From NCBI RefSeq assembly GCF_034347425.1, contig NZ_CP133779.1, positions 2,418,001-2,482,000 of the forward strand: a stretch of DNA of 64,000 nt, written 5' to 3'. The stretch is from Undibacterium sp. CCC3.4. GTDB taxonomy: Bacteria; Pseudomonadota; Gammaproteobacteria; Burkholderiales; Burkholderiaceae_D. Both the position numbers and the translations under genes were made by a program. This document shows positions 1-8,675 of the stretch, piece by piece. Within the stretch, counting starts at the first letter, position 1; every line of letters starts with the position of its first letter. The notes below the pieces were generated by a model that had not been told where the DNA came from, did no database searches, and saw only the letters and a list, made by a program, of their open reading frames with translations.

Positions 1-1220
<1,220 letters not shown>

Positions 1221-1389
1221 ATAACCTTAGCAGGTATAGGCTACGAGTGAGTTAATGAAGTGTTTGCCGGAATGTTCGGTACAAATCATAACCAAAAAAT
1301 AATAACAAGATTATTAAGACTTTACTTCTTCTGAATTGGATTGATTGCGTGCCTCAGTGTAGCGAGGTGCACAATGAATCAACAAGTTA

Positions 1390-1505
1390 TGCCTGATGAC
1401 CATAGCTAGTCGGCCCCACCCCTTCCCATCCCGAACAGGACCGTGAAACGACTACGCGCCAATGATAGTGCTGCAACCAGTGTGAAAGTAGGTTATCGTC
1501 AGGCT
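1390..1505 (+). rRNA. 5S ribosomal RNA
   Basis: Starts TGCCTGATGACC and ends with the complementary GTCAGGCTT, forming the closing helix of a 5S rRNA. The internal CCCATCCCGAACAGG block is the conserved loop B/C region. It lies about 170 bp after the 23S end with no tRNA between them, as expected for the distal part of a proteobacterial rrn operon. Length about 116 nt. Confidence 0.95.
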
Positions 1506-1518
1506 TCTATTCTGCATG

Positions 1519-1548
1519 CCCCCGTTCTCTTGTGAGAGCGGGGGTTTT
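1519..1548 (+). terminator. Rho-independent terminator of the rRNA operon
   Basis: CCCCCGTTCTC (1519-1529) pairs with GAGAGCGGGGG (1534-1544) with one G-U pair and a four-base loop, followed by TTTTGCTTTT. It sits 14 bp after the 5S gene and so ends the rrn transcript. Confidence 0.92.
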
Positions 1549-1648
1549 GCTTTTGCGCAAACGGTTTGTGGCGTGCACCAGACCTGAGCGTCATCGCCTG
1601 AGCGTTGTTATTAAACAAAATCGATCGCCTGTCGTATCGTTGCCGTTG

Positions 1649-1669
1649 TGCAAAATGTTATAATTTGCA
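1649..1669. promoter_or_regulatory. Zur/Fur-like imperfect palindrome overlapping a -10 box
   Basis: Arms TGCAAA (1649-1654) and TTTGCA (1664-1669) enclose ATGTTATAA; the core contains GTTATAAT, which resembles half of the proteobacterial Zur operator (GTTATAATATAAC). A perfect -10 hexamer TATAAT (1659-1664) lies inside it, six bases before the ATG at 1671. A bound repressor would cover the promoter. The assignment to Zur is inference from motif resemblance only. Confidence 0.45.
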
Positions 1670-1670
1670 G

Positions 1671-2066
1671 ATGAAACCGCGCTCGCTTTCCCAACGATAT
1701 ACAGCTTTGCTCGCATGCTTTGCGATCTTGCTCACGCTTTTCATGCCATCAATTTCAGCGGCACTCGCTGCCAATAATGGCGCAGCGGGTTGGTTGGAAA
1801 TTTGCAGCAGCAAGCTCAGTCCCGTGGTCAAAGCGGATGTCGCAGTGGCGGGAAAAACTGCGCCCTTATCCGATCAGGGCAAACATGGTGAGCACTGCGC
1901 GTATTGTTTTACCAGTGCTGCGTCATTCGCTCTGCCACCAATGCAGTTGTTGAGCATACCTGTCGTTGTTCAGCAGTTGCATGTTCCAAGACTGTTCTAT
2001 CGCTCTCCATCGCCTTTATTTGTCTGGACTTCCATCCAGTCACGTGCGCCACCCCGTCTGGTATAA
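1671..2066 (+). CDS. DUF2946 family protein
   Basis: A 131-residue protein with an N-terminal hydrophobic signal or anchor (residues about 10-34), a cysteine near residue 45 and a HGEHCAYC motif near 72-79. This Cys/His block is typical of the DUF2946 family, whose members are often encoded beside TonB-dependent metal receptors. Function is not established; the Cys/His motif suggests metal contact in the periplasm. The ATG at 1671 was chosen because it precedes the signal segment; the frame stays open further upstream but only non-ATG starts exist there. No Shine-Dalgarno sequence is visible, and the TATAAT ends six bases before the ATG, so the mRNA may be leaderless. It is followed at 208 bp by the receptor gene on the same strand. 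Confidence 0.8.
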   Translation: MKPRSLSQRYTALLACFAILLTLFMPSISAALAANNGAAGWLEICSSKLSPVVKADVAVAGKTAPLSDQGKHGEHCAYCFTSAASFALPPMQLLSIPVVVQQLHVPRLFYRSPSPLFVWTSIQSRAPPRLV

Positions 2067-2087
2067 AAAATCTCGCACTGCCATATA

Positions 2088-2109
2088 GTCTTGAATGCGT
2101 CTTGAATGA
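2088..2109 (+). repeat. 11-bp tandem direct repeat
   Basis: The stretch GTCTTGAATG is repeated head-to-tail with an 11-bp period in the gap between the DUF2946 gene and the receptor gene. It could be a regulator site or chance; nothing else supports a role. Confidence 0.4.
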
Positions 2110-2197
2110 TCATGTAGAAACACGTCGCTTGATCAGGCACGCTATTTTCAATGAGTCAAACACACGCTGACGACCATGGCGGCACTGTTTCGTGTCA

Positions 2198-2223
2198 GCT
2201 GTGCCAATCTTAATTGGCACAGC
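2198..2223 (+). promoter_or_regulatory. Perfect 11-bp hairpin in the receptor leader
   Basis: GCTGTGCCAAT (2198-2208) and ATTGGCACAGC (2213-2223) are perfectly complementary around a CTTA loop. No T-run follows, so it is not a standard terminator. It ends about 50 bp before the receptor start and may be an mRNA processing/stability element or a protein-binding palindrome. Confidence 0.55.
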
Positions 2224-2274
2224 GATACTGATTTGATTTCTTCCCGCTATGACCGGGAAATACCAGAGTTCATC

Positions 2275-4668
2275 ATGCAACAAAACAAAAATTTTACTAA
2301 ACGCCAGCTACGCATTGCTCTCCTTGCCGCGTTCTCGCAATCTGCCATCGCCTATGCGGCAGAAACTGGGGCACCGTTGGCAGCCGACGCTAGCAGCGAG
2401 CAAATCCAGCAAGTACTGGTACAAAGTAATAAAGTCACGCAACCGACCGCGACGTCGAACACCCGCGAATCGATCAATGCCAAACAGATTGCCGAGACGA
2501 TCAATGCGATCACCACGGCTGAAACGCTCAACTATCTGCCAAGTACCCATGTTCGCGAACGCTATATCGGCGACCGCAATGGAATTTTGGTCATGCGCGT
2601 CAATAGTTCCATTTCAAGCGCCCAGACCGTTGTGTACGCGGATAACTTGCTGCTGTCGAATTTTCTCAATAACAGTTATGCCACGGCACCGCGCTGGGGC
2701 ATGGTTGCGCCCGAAGAGATCGAGCGTATCGATGTTTTGTATGGCCCCTTTTCGGCCCTGTACCCCGGTAATTCTGCCGGCGGCGTCGTGTTATTGTCTA
2801 CCCACATGCCCGATCGTTTTGAGGCACACATCAAACTCGATGTGTTCGGACAGCGCTTCAAACTCTACGGGACAGATCAGGAATTTCATGGCACGCATGG
2901 CAGCGTAGCGTTAGGCAGTAAATCCGATAACTGGTCTTGGCTGCTGAATGTCGATCATCTCGACAATACCAGTCAACCGCAAACTTTCGGTGCGGCGAGC
3001 AAAGCCAGCCTCACCGGTACGCCGGCATTTACCACGGTCAGTGGCGCAATCCGCGATATCGATACCAGCGGTAACGGCCGTATTGTTACCAGCGCGATCG
3101 GTGCGGACGCGACGATCCAAGATATTGCTAAACTTAAACTGGCTTACGATATCACGCCGGAATTACGGGCCAGCTATACCTTGGGAATGTGGGAAAACAA
3201 GTCGACGACTTATGTGAACAGTTATTTACGTGATAGTAATGGCCGTGCTGTTTTTAATACCAGCAGCAGCGGGGCAGGCCGCTATGTGAAGTTTGCCGGC
3301 GACAGCAATTACTATACTTTGGCCGGAACCTCACCTGGCTACAGTGAGAGCGAACATTACATGCAAGGACTCTCACTGGCCAGTCATACCAATGGTGCGT
3401 GGGACTGGGAGGCGGTACTGAGTTCCTACAATGAACGCAAAGACAATTCGCGTACCGCTGCTAATAATGGCAGTGTCTATGATTCCGGCTTGGACACGAC
3501 CAGACCGGGCGGCAGCATCACGACCGGCGATGGCACTGGTTGGACTACTTTGGATTTACGCGCGGAGTATCGACCCGGTGGTGATGTGAAGAGCGCGCAT
3601 CGGCTCAGCTTTGGCTATCATGCCGATCGTTATGTATTGAAATCGGTGACCACGAATGTACTCAATGATTGGTTGAGCAGTAATTTGGCGGCCACTCCAT
3701 CTTCCAATTCGTATGGCAAAACGCAAACGCAGGCCCTGTATCTGCAAGATGCCTGGCAACTGACACCGGAGTGGAAAACCGTGTTCGGCGGCCGTCTGGA
3801 ACAATGGCAGGCATCGGACGGCAGTAACTTCAATGCCGCCAATGCCACGGCGTATCAACAATTGAATTATGCCACTCGTCGCAGCACCGATTTTTCGCCT
3901 AAGCTATCGGTTGCCTATCAGCCCAATAAAAACTGGGCGTACCGCGCTTCGTTCGGGCGCGGCCTACGTTATCCAACCGTGGCCGAAATCTTTCAAGTCA
4001 TCAGTCTGCCCAATAACGTCAAGCAAAATGATCCTAACCTGAAACCGGAGGATGTGCGTTCGGCAGAACTGGTCGCCGAAGTCTTGCTGAAAAAAGGCAG
4101 CTTGCGTACTTCGGTGTTTTATGAAGATAAGCGCGATGCCTTGATTTCGCAATCAGATACCACGGTGATCCCGAATATCTCGAGTATTCAAAATGTTGAT
4201 AAAGTACGTACTTACGGTCTTGAGACGGTATTGAATGTGAATGATGTTGTGCTCAATGGTTTGGACTTCAACGCTAGCCTGACTTACACCCATTCCACCA
4301 TCGTTGCCAACAGTCGTAACCCGGGACTGGTGGACACCGATCAGCCGCGCATACCGGCATGGCGTGCCACGATGGTTGCGACCTATCATGTGTCGGACCG
4401 ACTCTCTGGTAGTTTGAGTTATCGTTACAGCGGACATCAGCACAATGCCTTGTTCAACACCGTGAGCAAGCAATACAATGATGTGAACCCGGATGTCTAC
4501 GGCGCGGTCAGTCAGTACAGTGTATTTGATGCCAAGCTGGTGTATCAATTGACGCGTCAATGGACTGGTGCGATCGGGGTGAATAATATCGGCAGTGAGA
4601 AATACTACGTCAATCCTAATCCGTATCCGCAGCGTACTTTCTTTGTCAGCATGAAGTTTGATTATTGA
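2275..4668 (+). CDS. TonB-dependent outer-membrane receptor
   Basis: A 797-residue receptor. A signal peptide ends near residue 28 (cleavage after AIAYA), a TonB-box-like segment (IQQVLVQS) follows, then a plug domain (about 60-190, with the YGPFSALYPGNSAGGVV block) and a long beta-barrel ending in aromatic FFVSMKFDY, the usual C-terminal outer-membrane signature. The ATG at 2275 is preferred over the upstream frame because it starts directly before the signal peptide. Such receptors beside DUF2946 proteins are commonly annotated as copper receptors (OprC type); the Zur-like palindrome upstream argues for zinc instead. The ligand cannot be settled from sequence. The next gene overlaps or abuts its stop codon, so they are probably co-transcribed. 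Confidence 0.9.
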   Translation: MQQNKNFTKRQLRIALLAAFSQSAIAYAAETGAPLAADASSEQIQQVLVQSNKVTQPTATSNTRESINAKQIAETINAITTAETLNYLPSTHVRERYIGDRNGILVMRVNSSISSAQTVVYADNLLLSNFLNNSYATAPRWGMVAPEEIERIDVLYGPFSALYPGNSAGGVVLLSTHMPDRFEAHIKLDVFGQRFKLYGTDQEFHGTHGSVALGSKSDNWSWLLNVDHLDNTSQPQTFGAASKASLTGTPAFTTVSGAIRDIDTSGNGRIVTSAIGADATIQDIAKLKLAYDITPELRASYTLGMWENKSTTYVNSYLRDSNGRAVFNTSSSGAGRYVKFAGDSNYYTLAGTSPGYSESEHYMQGLSLASHTNGAWDWEAVLSSYNERKDNSRTAANNGSVYDSGLDTTRPGGSITTGDGTGWTTLDLRAEYRPGGDVKSAHRLSFGYHADRYVLKSVTTNVLNDWLSSNLAATPSSNSYGKTQTQALYLQDAWQLTPEWKTVFGGRLEQWQASDGSNFNAANATAYQQLNYATRRSTDFSPKLSVAYQPNKNWAYRASFGRGLRYPTVAEIFQVISLPNNVKQNDPNLKPEDVRSAELVAEVLLKKGSLRTSVFYEDKRDALISQSDTTVIPNISSIQNVDKVRTYGLETVLNVNDVVLNGLDFNASLTYTHSTIVANSRNPGLVDTDQPRIPAWRATMVATYHVSDRLSGSLSYRYSGHQHNALFNTVSKQYNDVNPDVYGAVSQYSVFDAKLVYQLTRQWTGAIGVNNIGSEKYYVNPNPYPQRTFFVSMKFDY

Positions 4669-4676
4669 GCTTGATC

Positions 4677-5891
4677 ATGAAACTTTTCCTTCATTTTTTT
4701 CTGAGCAGCCTGCTGCTCTTGTCTGCGCAATGGCCGCTACAGGCCAGTGCGCAGATGGATCACAGTAAGCAAAAACACGCTAAAGCAGAACTGGGCACGT
4801 CGGCGGCCTGGGATGCGCAGGGCAAGTTATGGGTCGCCAGTAAAGAAGCGGCTGCTGATGGCAAGGCGGCGTATGTGGTCCTGCAATCGTCGCTCGATAT
4901 GGGTCAGACTTGGTCCGCGCCAGTACGGGCTCAAGCCACGCCGGAAGCGATTTCTGCCGATGGCGAAAATCGGCCGAAGCTGGCATTCGGGCCGCAAGGT
5001 GAAATGTATATTGCCTACACGAAGCCACTGGCCAAACCGTATACCGGTGAAATCCGCTTCGTGCGTTCGCTCGACGGGGGCGTCAGCTTTTCTGCCCCCG
5101 TGACGGTGCATGCTAACCGCGATGAAATCACCCACCGCTTTGAATCGATGATCGTCGATACAGCCGGGCGTATCTTCATCGCATGGATAGATAAGCGCGA
5201 TGCGATTGCCGCCAAAGCGCGGCAACAAGCCTACACCGGTGCGGCGATTTACTACACGGTGTCGACCGATCAAGGTGGCAGTTTTCACGCCGACTACCTG
5301 CTGGCCGCGCACAGCTGTGAGTGTTGTCGCATCGCATTGGCACTCAATCCGGCCGGCCGGCCGATCGCTATGTGGCGTCATGTGTTTGAACCGAACGAGC
5401 GTGATCACGCGCTCAGTGAATTGCATGTCGATGGCAGTCATTCTGACTTGCTACGGACTAGTTTCGAGGCCTGGCGTGTTGATGCTTGCCCGCATCATGG
5501 TCCTGCCATCGCATTTGATGCGGAGGGGCGGCGTTACCAAACCTGGTTCAATGTGAAGAACGACGAAGGTGGCGTGTTTTACGCTTCGACCAATGCCCAA
5601 GCAGAGCTCGGTACGCCTATCAAATTGGGCAATGCCCAAGCCGAGCATGCCGAGGTGCAGGTGCAGGGCAAGACCGTCACTTTGGTGTGGAAACAATTTG
5701 ACGGTAAGGCCAGTACGATACTCGGTAAAGTATCGAAGGATGCCGGCAGTACTTGGGAAGAGCTCGATATCGCGCAAACTTCGGGTAATTCGGATCAGCC
5801 GCATTTACTCACTGGCCCCAAGGGCCTTGTCCTGGTCTGGCGCACCCAAAATGAAGGTTTGCGTATTATTCCTGTAGGGAGCAGTAAATGA
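4677..5891 (+). CDS. BNR/sialidase-fold secreted protein with CECC motif
   Basis: A 404-residue protein with a signal peptide (MKLFLHFFLSSLLLLSAQW... cut near residue 24). Repeated Asp-box-like blocks (SLDMGQTWSAP, SLDGGVSFSAP, STDQGGSFHAD, SKDAGSTWEEL) mark a BNR-repeat beta-propeller. The sialidase name is structural: the catalytic arginine triad of real sialidases is not evident. An unusual HSCECCRIAL motif and a second DACPHHGP motif supply clustered Cys and His that could bind a metal. The ATG at 4677 is used; an in-frame TTG at 4665 overlaps the receptor stop. Position between a TonB receptor and a thioredoxin-like protein suggests a periplasmic metal-handling role, which is inference. 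Confidence 0.75.
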   Translation: MKLFLHFFLSSLLLLSAQWPLQASAQMDHSKQKHAKAELGTSAAWDAQGKLWVASKEAAADGKAAYVVLQSSLDMGQTWSAPVRAQATPEAISADGENRPKLAFGPQGEMYIAYTKPLAKPYTGEIRFVRSLDGGVSFSAPVTVHANRDEITHRFESMIVDTAGRIFIAWIDKRDAIAAKARQQAYTGAAIYYTVSTDQGGSFHADYLLAAHSCECCRIALALNPAGRPIAMWRHVFEPNERDHALSELHVDGSHSDLLRTSFEAWRVDACPHHGPAIAFDAEGRRYQTWFNVKNDEGGVFYASTNAQAELGTPIKLGNAQAEHAEVQVQGKTVTLVWKQFDGKASTILGKVSKDAGSTWEELDIAQTSGNSDQPHLLTGPKGLVLVWRTQNEGLRIIPVGSSK

Positions 5892-6382
5892 ACAATGCAG
5901 TCAAAGTGATGCGCGGCTTGTTCTTGGCCGTATGCGTAATGACTATGCCGGTGCAAGCCGCTGAGATGCGGGAATTCACATCCGAGAGTATGGATAGTTT
6001 GATTCATAATCAGAAGGGCAAACCGTTTGTTTTGGTGCTGTGGTCACTCGATTGCGAGTTTTGCCAAGCAAGTTTGGCGGCTCTGGGAAAGAGCAAAAAG
6101 ACCAACAAAAATGTGCGCGTGCTGAGCATCGGCACGGATTCTTTACTCGATCCGCAAAATCTCCAACTGATGAAACAAAAATTGCAGAGCTACGGCTTGA
6201 GCAGTAAGGCCTGGGCTTTCGGAGAGGAAGCGCCGGAGCGGCTGCGTTTCTCCGTGGATCCGACATGGCACGGAGAAATGCCGCGTAGTTATTGGTTCGA
6301 TGCGCATGGCAAAAGAACTGCTGTGTCAGGGGTGATCGACGCTGCCGAAATTAATCAATTCTTTCATCAAAAATCTGACTAG
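5888..6382 (+). CDS. TlpA/ResA-like periplasmic thioredoxin-fold protein
   Basis: A 164-residue protein with a signal peptide (about residues 1-24) and a thioredoxin-like fold whose active site is DCEFC after FVLVLWSL, matching the strand-CxxC-helix arrangement of TlpA/ResA proteins. Its ATG overlaps the stop of the BNR gene by four bases (ATGA), so translation is probably coupled. A likely role is to reduce or protect the Cys-rich motifs of the BNR or DUF2946 proteins. The cis-Pro usually seen in thioredoxins is present as MPRSYW. It is the last gene before a MITE-like repeat. Confidence 0.8.
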   Translation: MNNAVKVMRGLFLAVCVMTMPVQAAEMREFTSESMDSLIHNQKGKPFVLVLWSLDCEFCQASLAALGKSKKTNKNVRVLSIGTDSLLDPQNLQLMKQKLQSYGLSSKAWAFGEEAPERLRFSVDPTWHGEMPRSYWFDAHGKRTAVSGVIDAAEINQFFHQKSD

Positions 6383-6397
6383 GGTTAAAAACCCCGG

Positions 6398-6657
6398 CCT
6401 TCAGAGGCTGTCGCAAAAGCCTGATGGACGCTTTTTTACATCTGAAACACCGCATACCTCGTCATTCCCGCATGCCGCAGCCTCGTCATTCCCGCATGCT
6501 TTTGGCGGGAACCCAGCGTCGTTTTCAGCACTGAAAACACGATCATATCTGGGATTTTCAGTTAACCACGAACGCCGCTGGGTTCCTGCCAAAAGCGCGC
6601 AGGAATGACGTGGCTACCGGTTGGGGTAATGATACCGACTTAATACCCTTTTGCGAC
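6398..6657. repeat. MITE-like element, copy A
   Basis: Terminal inverted repeats GTCGCAAAAG (6410-6419) and CTTTTGCGAC (6648-6657) bound about 248 bp without coding capacity; the preceding CCTTCAGAGGCT is also shared with copy B. Inside are two copies of CCTCGTCATTCCCGCATGC and a long inverted repeat (CGTCATTCC...GGAATGACG with GGGAACCCAGCG/CGCTGGGTTCC). The interior recurs in opposite orientation at 34292-34976. It fills the gap between two converging genes and may act as a bidirectional terminator. Confidence 0.8.
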
Positions 6658-6672
6658 GATCCATTAAGTTGT

Positions 6673-7614
6673 TCAATGAATGAAATGCCGCACCCACTGC
6701 ATATACATCGGTAGGCCGATGAAAATATTGATGGGGAAAGTAATGCCTAAGGCGGCTAACATCGCCAGCCCGATATCGGCTTGCGGGATCGCGGTTTGAA
6801 TGGCGGCTGGTGCGGCAATGTAGGAGGCACTGGCGATCAAGCAGGTCAGTACGAAGGCGCTCCCGGCTGGCAGGTTGAGGGCGATGGCGATGGCGATGCC
6901 GAGGCCGGCCAAGGCAAACGGTGCGACGGCAGCGAACAGCATCAAGCGTGCATGCTGCCATGGTAAGGGTGAGCAGGCCTTGGCGGTACACAGTCCCATT
7001 TCCAGTAAAAACAAGGCGAGCATGCTTTTGTAACCATTGAGTAAGACGGGTTCCAGTGGCCCCAAACCTAGCGGTCCGTACAGATAGCCGATCACCACAC
7101 CACCACCGAGTAAGAGCACGCTGCTGCTGGTCAGTGCTTCGCGCAAGATCGTGCCGCTGCCTTGCCCCTGCGTTGATCCGCTTAACTTATTGTATAAGCA
7201 GATCGCGCTGATTATCGCTGGCAATTCCAACATGACCAGGTACAGCGTGGTTTCGGGCTTGAGCGTCAAGCCGCCGGCTTTGGCCATGGTTAAGGCGACC
7301 GCAAAGGTGCCGGCACTGACCGAGCCGTAGTGGGCGGCGATACTGGCGGCATTGGCTGGGTTGAGGCCGATAGCGCGGCGTAGGATAGGGTAGCAGAGCA
7401 GTGGAATGAGGAAGCCTGCTACGGCGACGCCAGCTAAGCTAGGTAGCATCGAGAACTCAAATTTTCCATGCAAGGCCACGCCACCCTCGAGGCCCAAGAC
7501 GAGCATTAATAAAATTGTCAGGGTTTGATAGACCGATTGCGGCACTTTTAAATCGGATTTCAACAAACCGGCCAGCAAACCTAAAGCAAAAAACGCGATG
7601 ATGATATCGGGCAT
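6673..7614 (-). CDS. sbtA: SbtA-type sodium-dependent bicarbonate transporter
   Basis: A 313-residue, almost wholly hydrophobic protein with about ten predicted membrane segments. The sequence matches the PF05982 family (formerly DUF897), best known for cyanobacterial SbtA, which imports bicarbonate with sodium. The glycine-rich LMLVLGLEGGVALHG and NAASIAAHYGSVSAGTFAVAL blocks are typical. The ATG at 7614 follows an AGAGGAAG ribosome site at good spacing. It is transcribed away from a LysR regulator that probably controls it. No small SbtB-like PII gene is adjacent. Substrate by family; bicarbonate is likely but not proven for proteobacterial members. Confidence 0.8.
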   Translation of the reverse strand: MPDIIIAFFALGLLAGLLKSDLKVPQSVYQTLTILLMLVLGLEGGVALHGKFEFSMLPSLAGVAVAGFLIPLLCYPILRRAIGLNPANAASIAAHYGSVSAGTFAVALTMAKAGGLTLKPETTLYLVMLELPAIISAICLYNKLSGSTQGQGSGTILREALTSSSVLLLGGGVVIGYLYGPLGLGPLEPVLLNGYKSMLALFLLEMGLCTAKACSPLPWQHARLMLFAAVAPFALAGLGIAIAIALNLPAGSAFVLTCLIASASYIAAPAAIQTAIPQADIGLAMLAALGITFPINIFIGLPMYMQWVRHFIH

Positions 7615-7694
7615 GAATCTTCCTCTGTGTGAATATGAGTGCGATTATGACTAGATTAAGCTATATTGAATAATAAATTATCTCGTTACGTAGC

Positions 7695-7710
7695 ATAGAT
7701 GATCATCTAT
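7695..7710. promoter_or_regulatory. 16-bp perfect palindrome, likely LysR operator
   Basis: ATAGATGATCATCTAT is a perfect palindrome ending 14 bp before the LysR ATG, in the 110-bp gap shared with the divergent transporter gene. LysR regulators bind dyads of the T-N11-A kind in just this place, controlling themselves and the divergent target. Confidence 0.6.
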
Positions 7711-7724
7711 ATGAAAGCCGTTCT

Positions 7725-8675
7725 ATGAATATTCGCCATCTCAGTTTTCGCTTGTTGCAGGTGTATGTGCAGTTGGTCCGTTCGGGCACGATTTCGGCGG
7801 CGGCGCGTGAGCTGCATTTGACTCAGCCTACCGTTTCGCTGCAGTTGAAAAAGCTGCGTGAAGCGGTGCATGACCCGCTGTTTGAAACACGCGAGGGGCG
7901 TATGGTCTTGAGCCATATCGGTGCCGAGTTATACAGCGCGGCCTGTGATGTCTTGATACGTTTCGGTGATTTCAATGAATTTCTCGAACATGCGCGCGGC
8001 GGCAGCAGCGGCCATATCACGATAGGCATTGTGACCACCGCAAAGTATGTGATGCCGCGTATTTTAGGGGCGTTTTATCGCCATTTCCCGCAAGTGAATG
8101 TTACTCTGCATATCGGTAACCGCGCACATATTCTGGAGCGTTTCGCCAAGCAGGAAGATGATTTGTATGTCTTCAGTCACCCGCCCAGTGGTCAGTCGGT
8201 ACAGGCGGCGCGTATTTTGAAAAATCCCTTGCAACTGATTGCCCCGCTTGATCACTGGGCGGCACAACAGAGTGCGCTCGATTTTTCACAATTGCGGCAT
8301 GAACGATTTTTAATGCGCGAGCCCGGTTCTGCTACGCGCATGATGTTTGAAGCTTGGTTGAGTGCGCAAGGCATAGAGTTGACCAACACCATGCAGATTG
8401 AGAGTAATGAAGCGATACGCTTGAGCACCGCTTCCGGCTTAGGCTTGTCGGTCATTTCTGCCCACACTTTGCAAGAAGGACGCGAGCAAGTGCTGACTTT
8501 GAATGTGAAAGGCTTTCCCTTGGAGAGCAATTGGTATTTGGTCAGTCGCAAAGATCGCCGCTTGTCTGCTGCGACTATGCAGTTGATTCGCTTTATGGCC
8601 GCGCACTTGATTGACTGTGTACAAGCTGATTGGGTGGCGGCCGATATCGATGCGCTGGCCGAGCATTTCGCTTGA
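7725..8675 (+). CDS. LysR-family transcriptional regulator
   Basis: A 316-residue regulator. Residues 1-60 form the winged helix-turn-helix (SGTISAAARELHLTQPTVSLQLKKLREAV), followed by a linker helix and a LysR substrate-binding domain (about 95-300). Its divergence from an SbtA-type transporter, and the general similarity to CbbR/CmpR regulators of inorganic-carbon genes, suggest it senses carbon status; this is inference from context. A palindrome at 7695-7710 is a probable operator. Its stop codon directly abuts the stop codon of the converging peptidase gene, leaving no room for a separate terminator. Confidence 0.88.
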   Translation: MNIRHLSFRLLQVYVQLVRSGTISAAARELHLTQPTVSLQLKKLREAVHDPLFETREGRMVLSHIGAELYSAACDVLIRFGDFNEFLEHARGGSSGHITIGIVTTAKYVMPRILGAFYRHFPQVNVTLHIGNRAHILERFAKQEDDLYVFSHPPSGQSVQAARILKNPLQLIAPLDHWAAQQSALDFSQLRHERFLMREPGSATRMMFEAWLSAQGIELTNTMQIESNEAIRLSTASGLGLSVISAHTLQEGREQVLTLNVKGFPLESNWYLVSRKDRRLSAATMQLIRFMAAHLIDCVQADWVAADIDALAEHFA

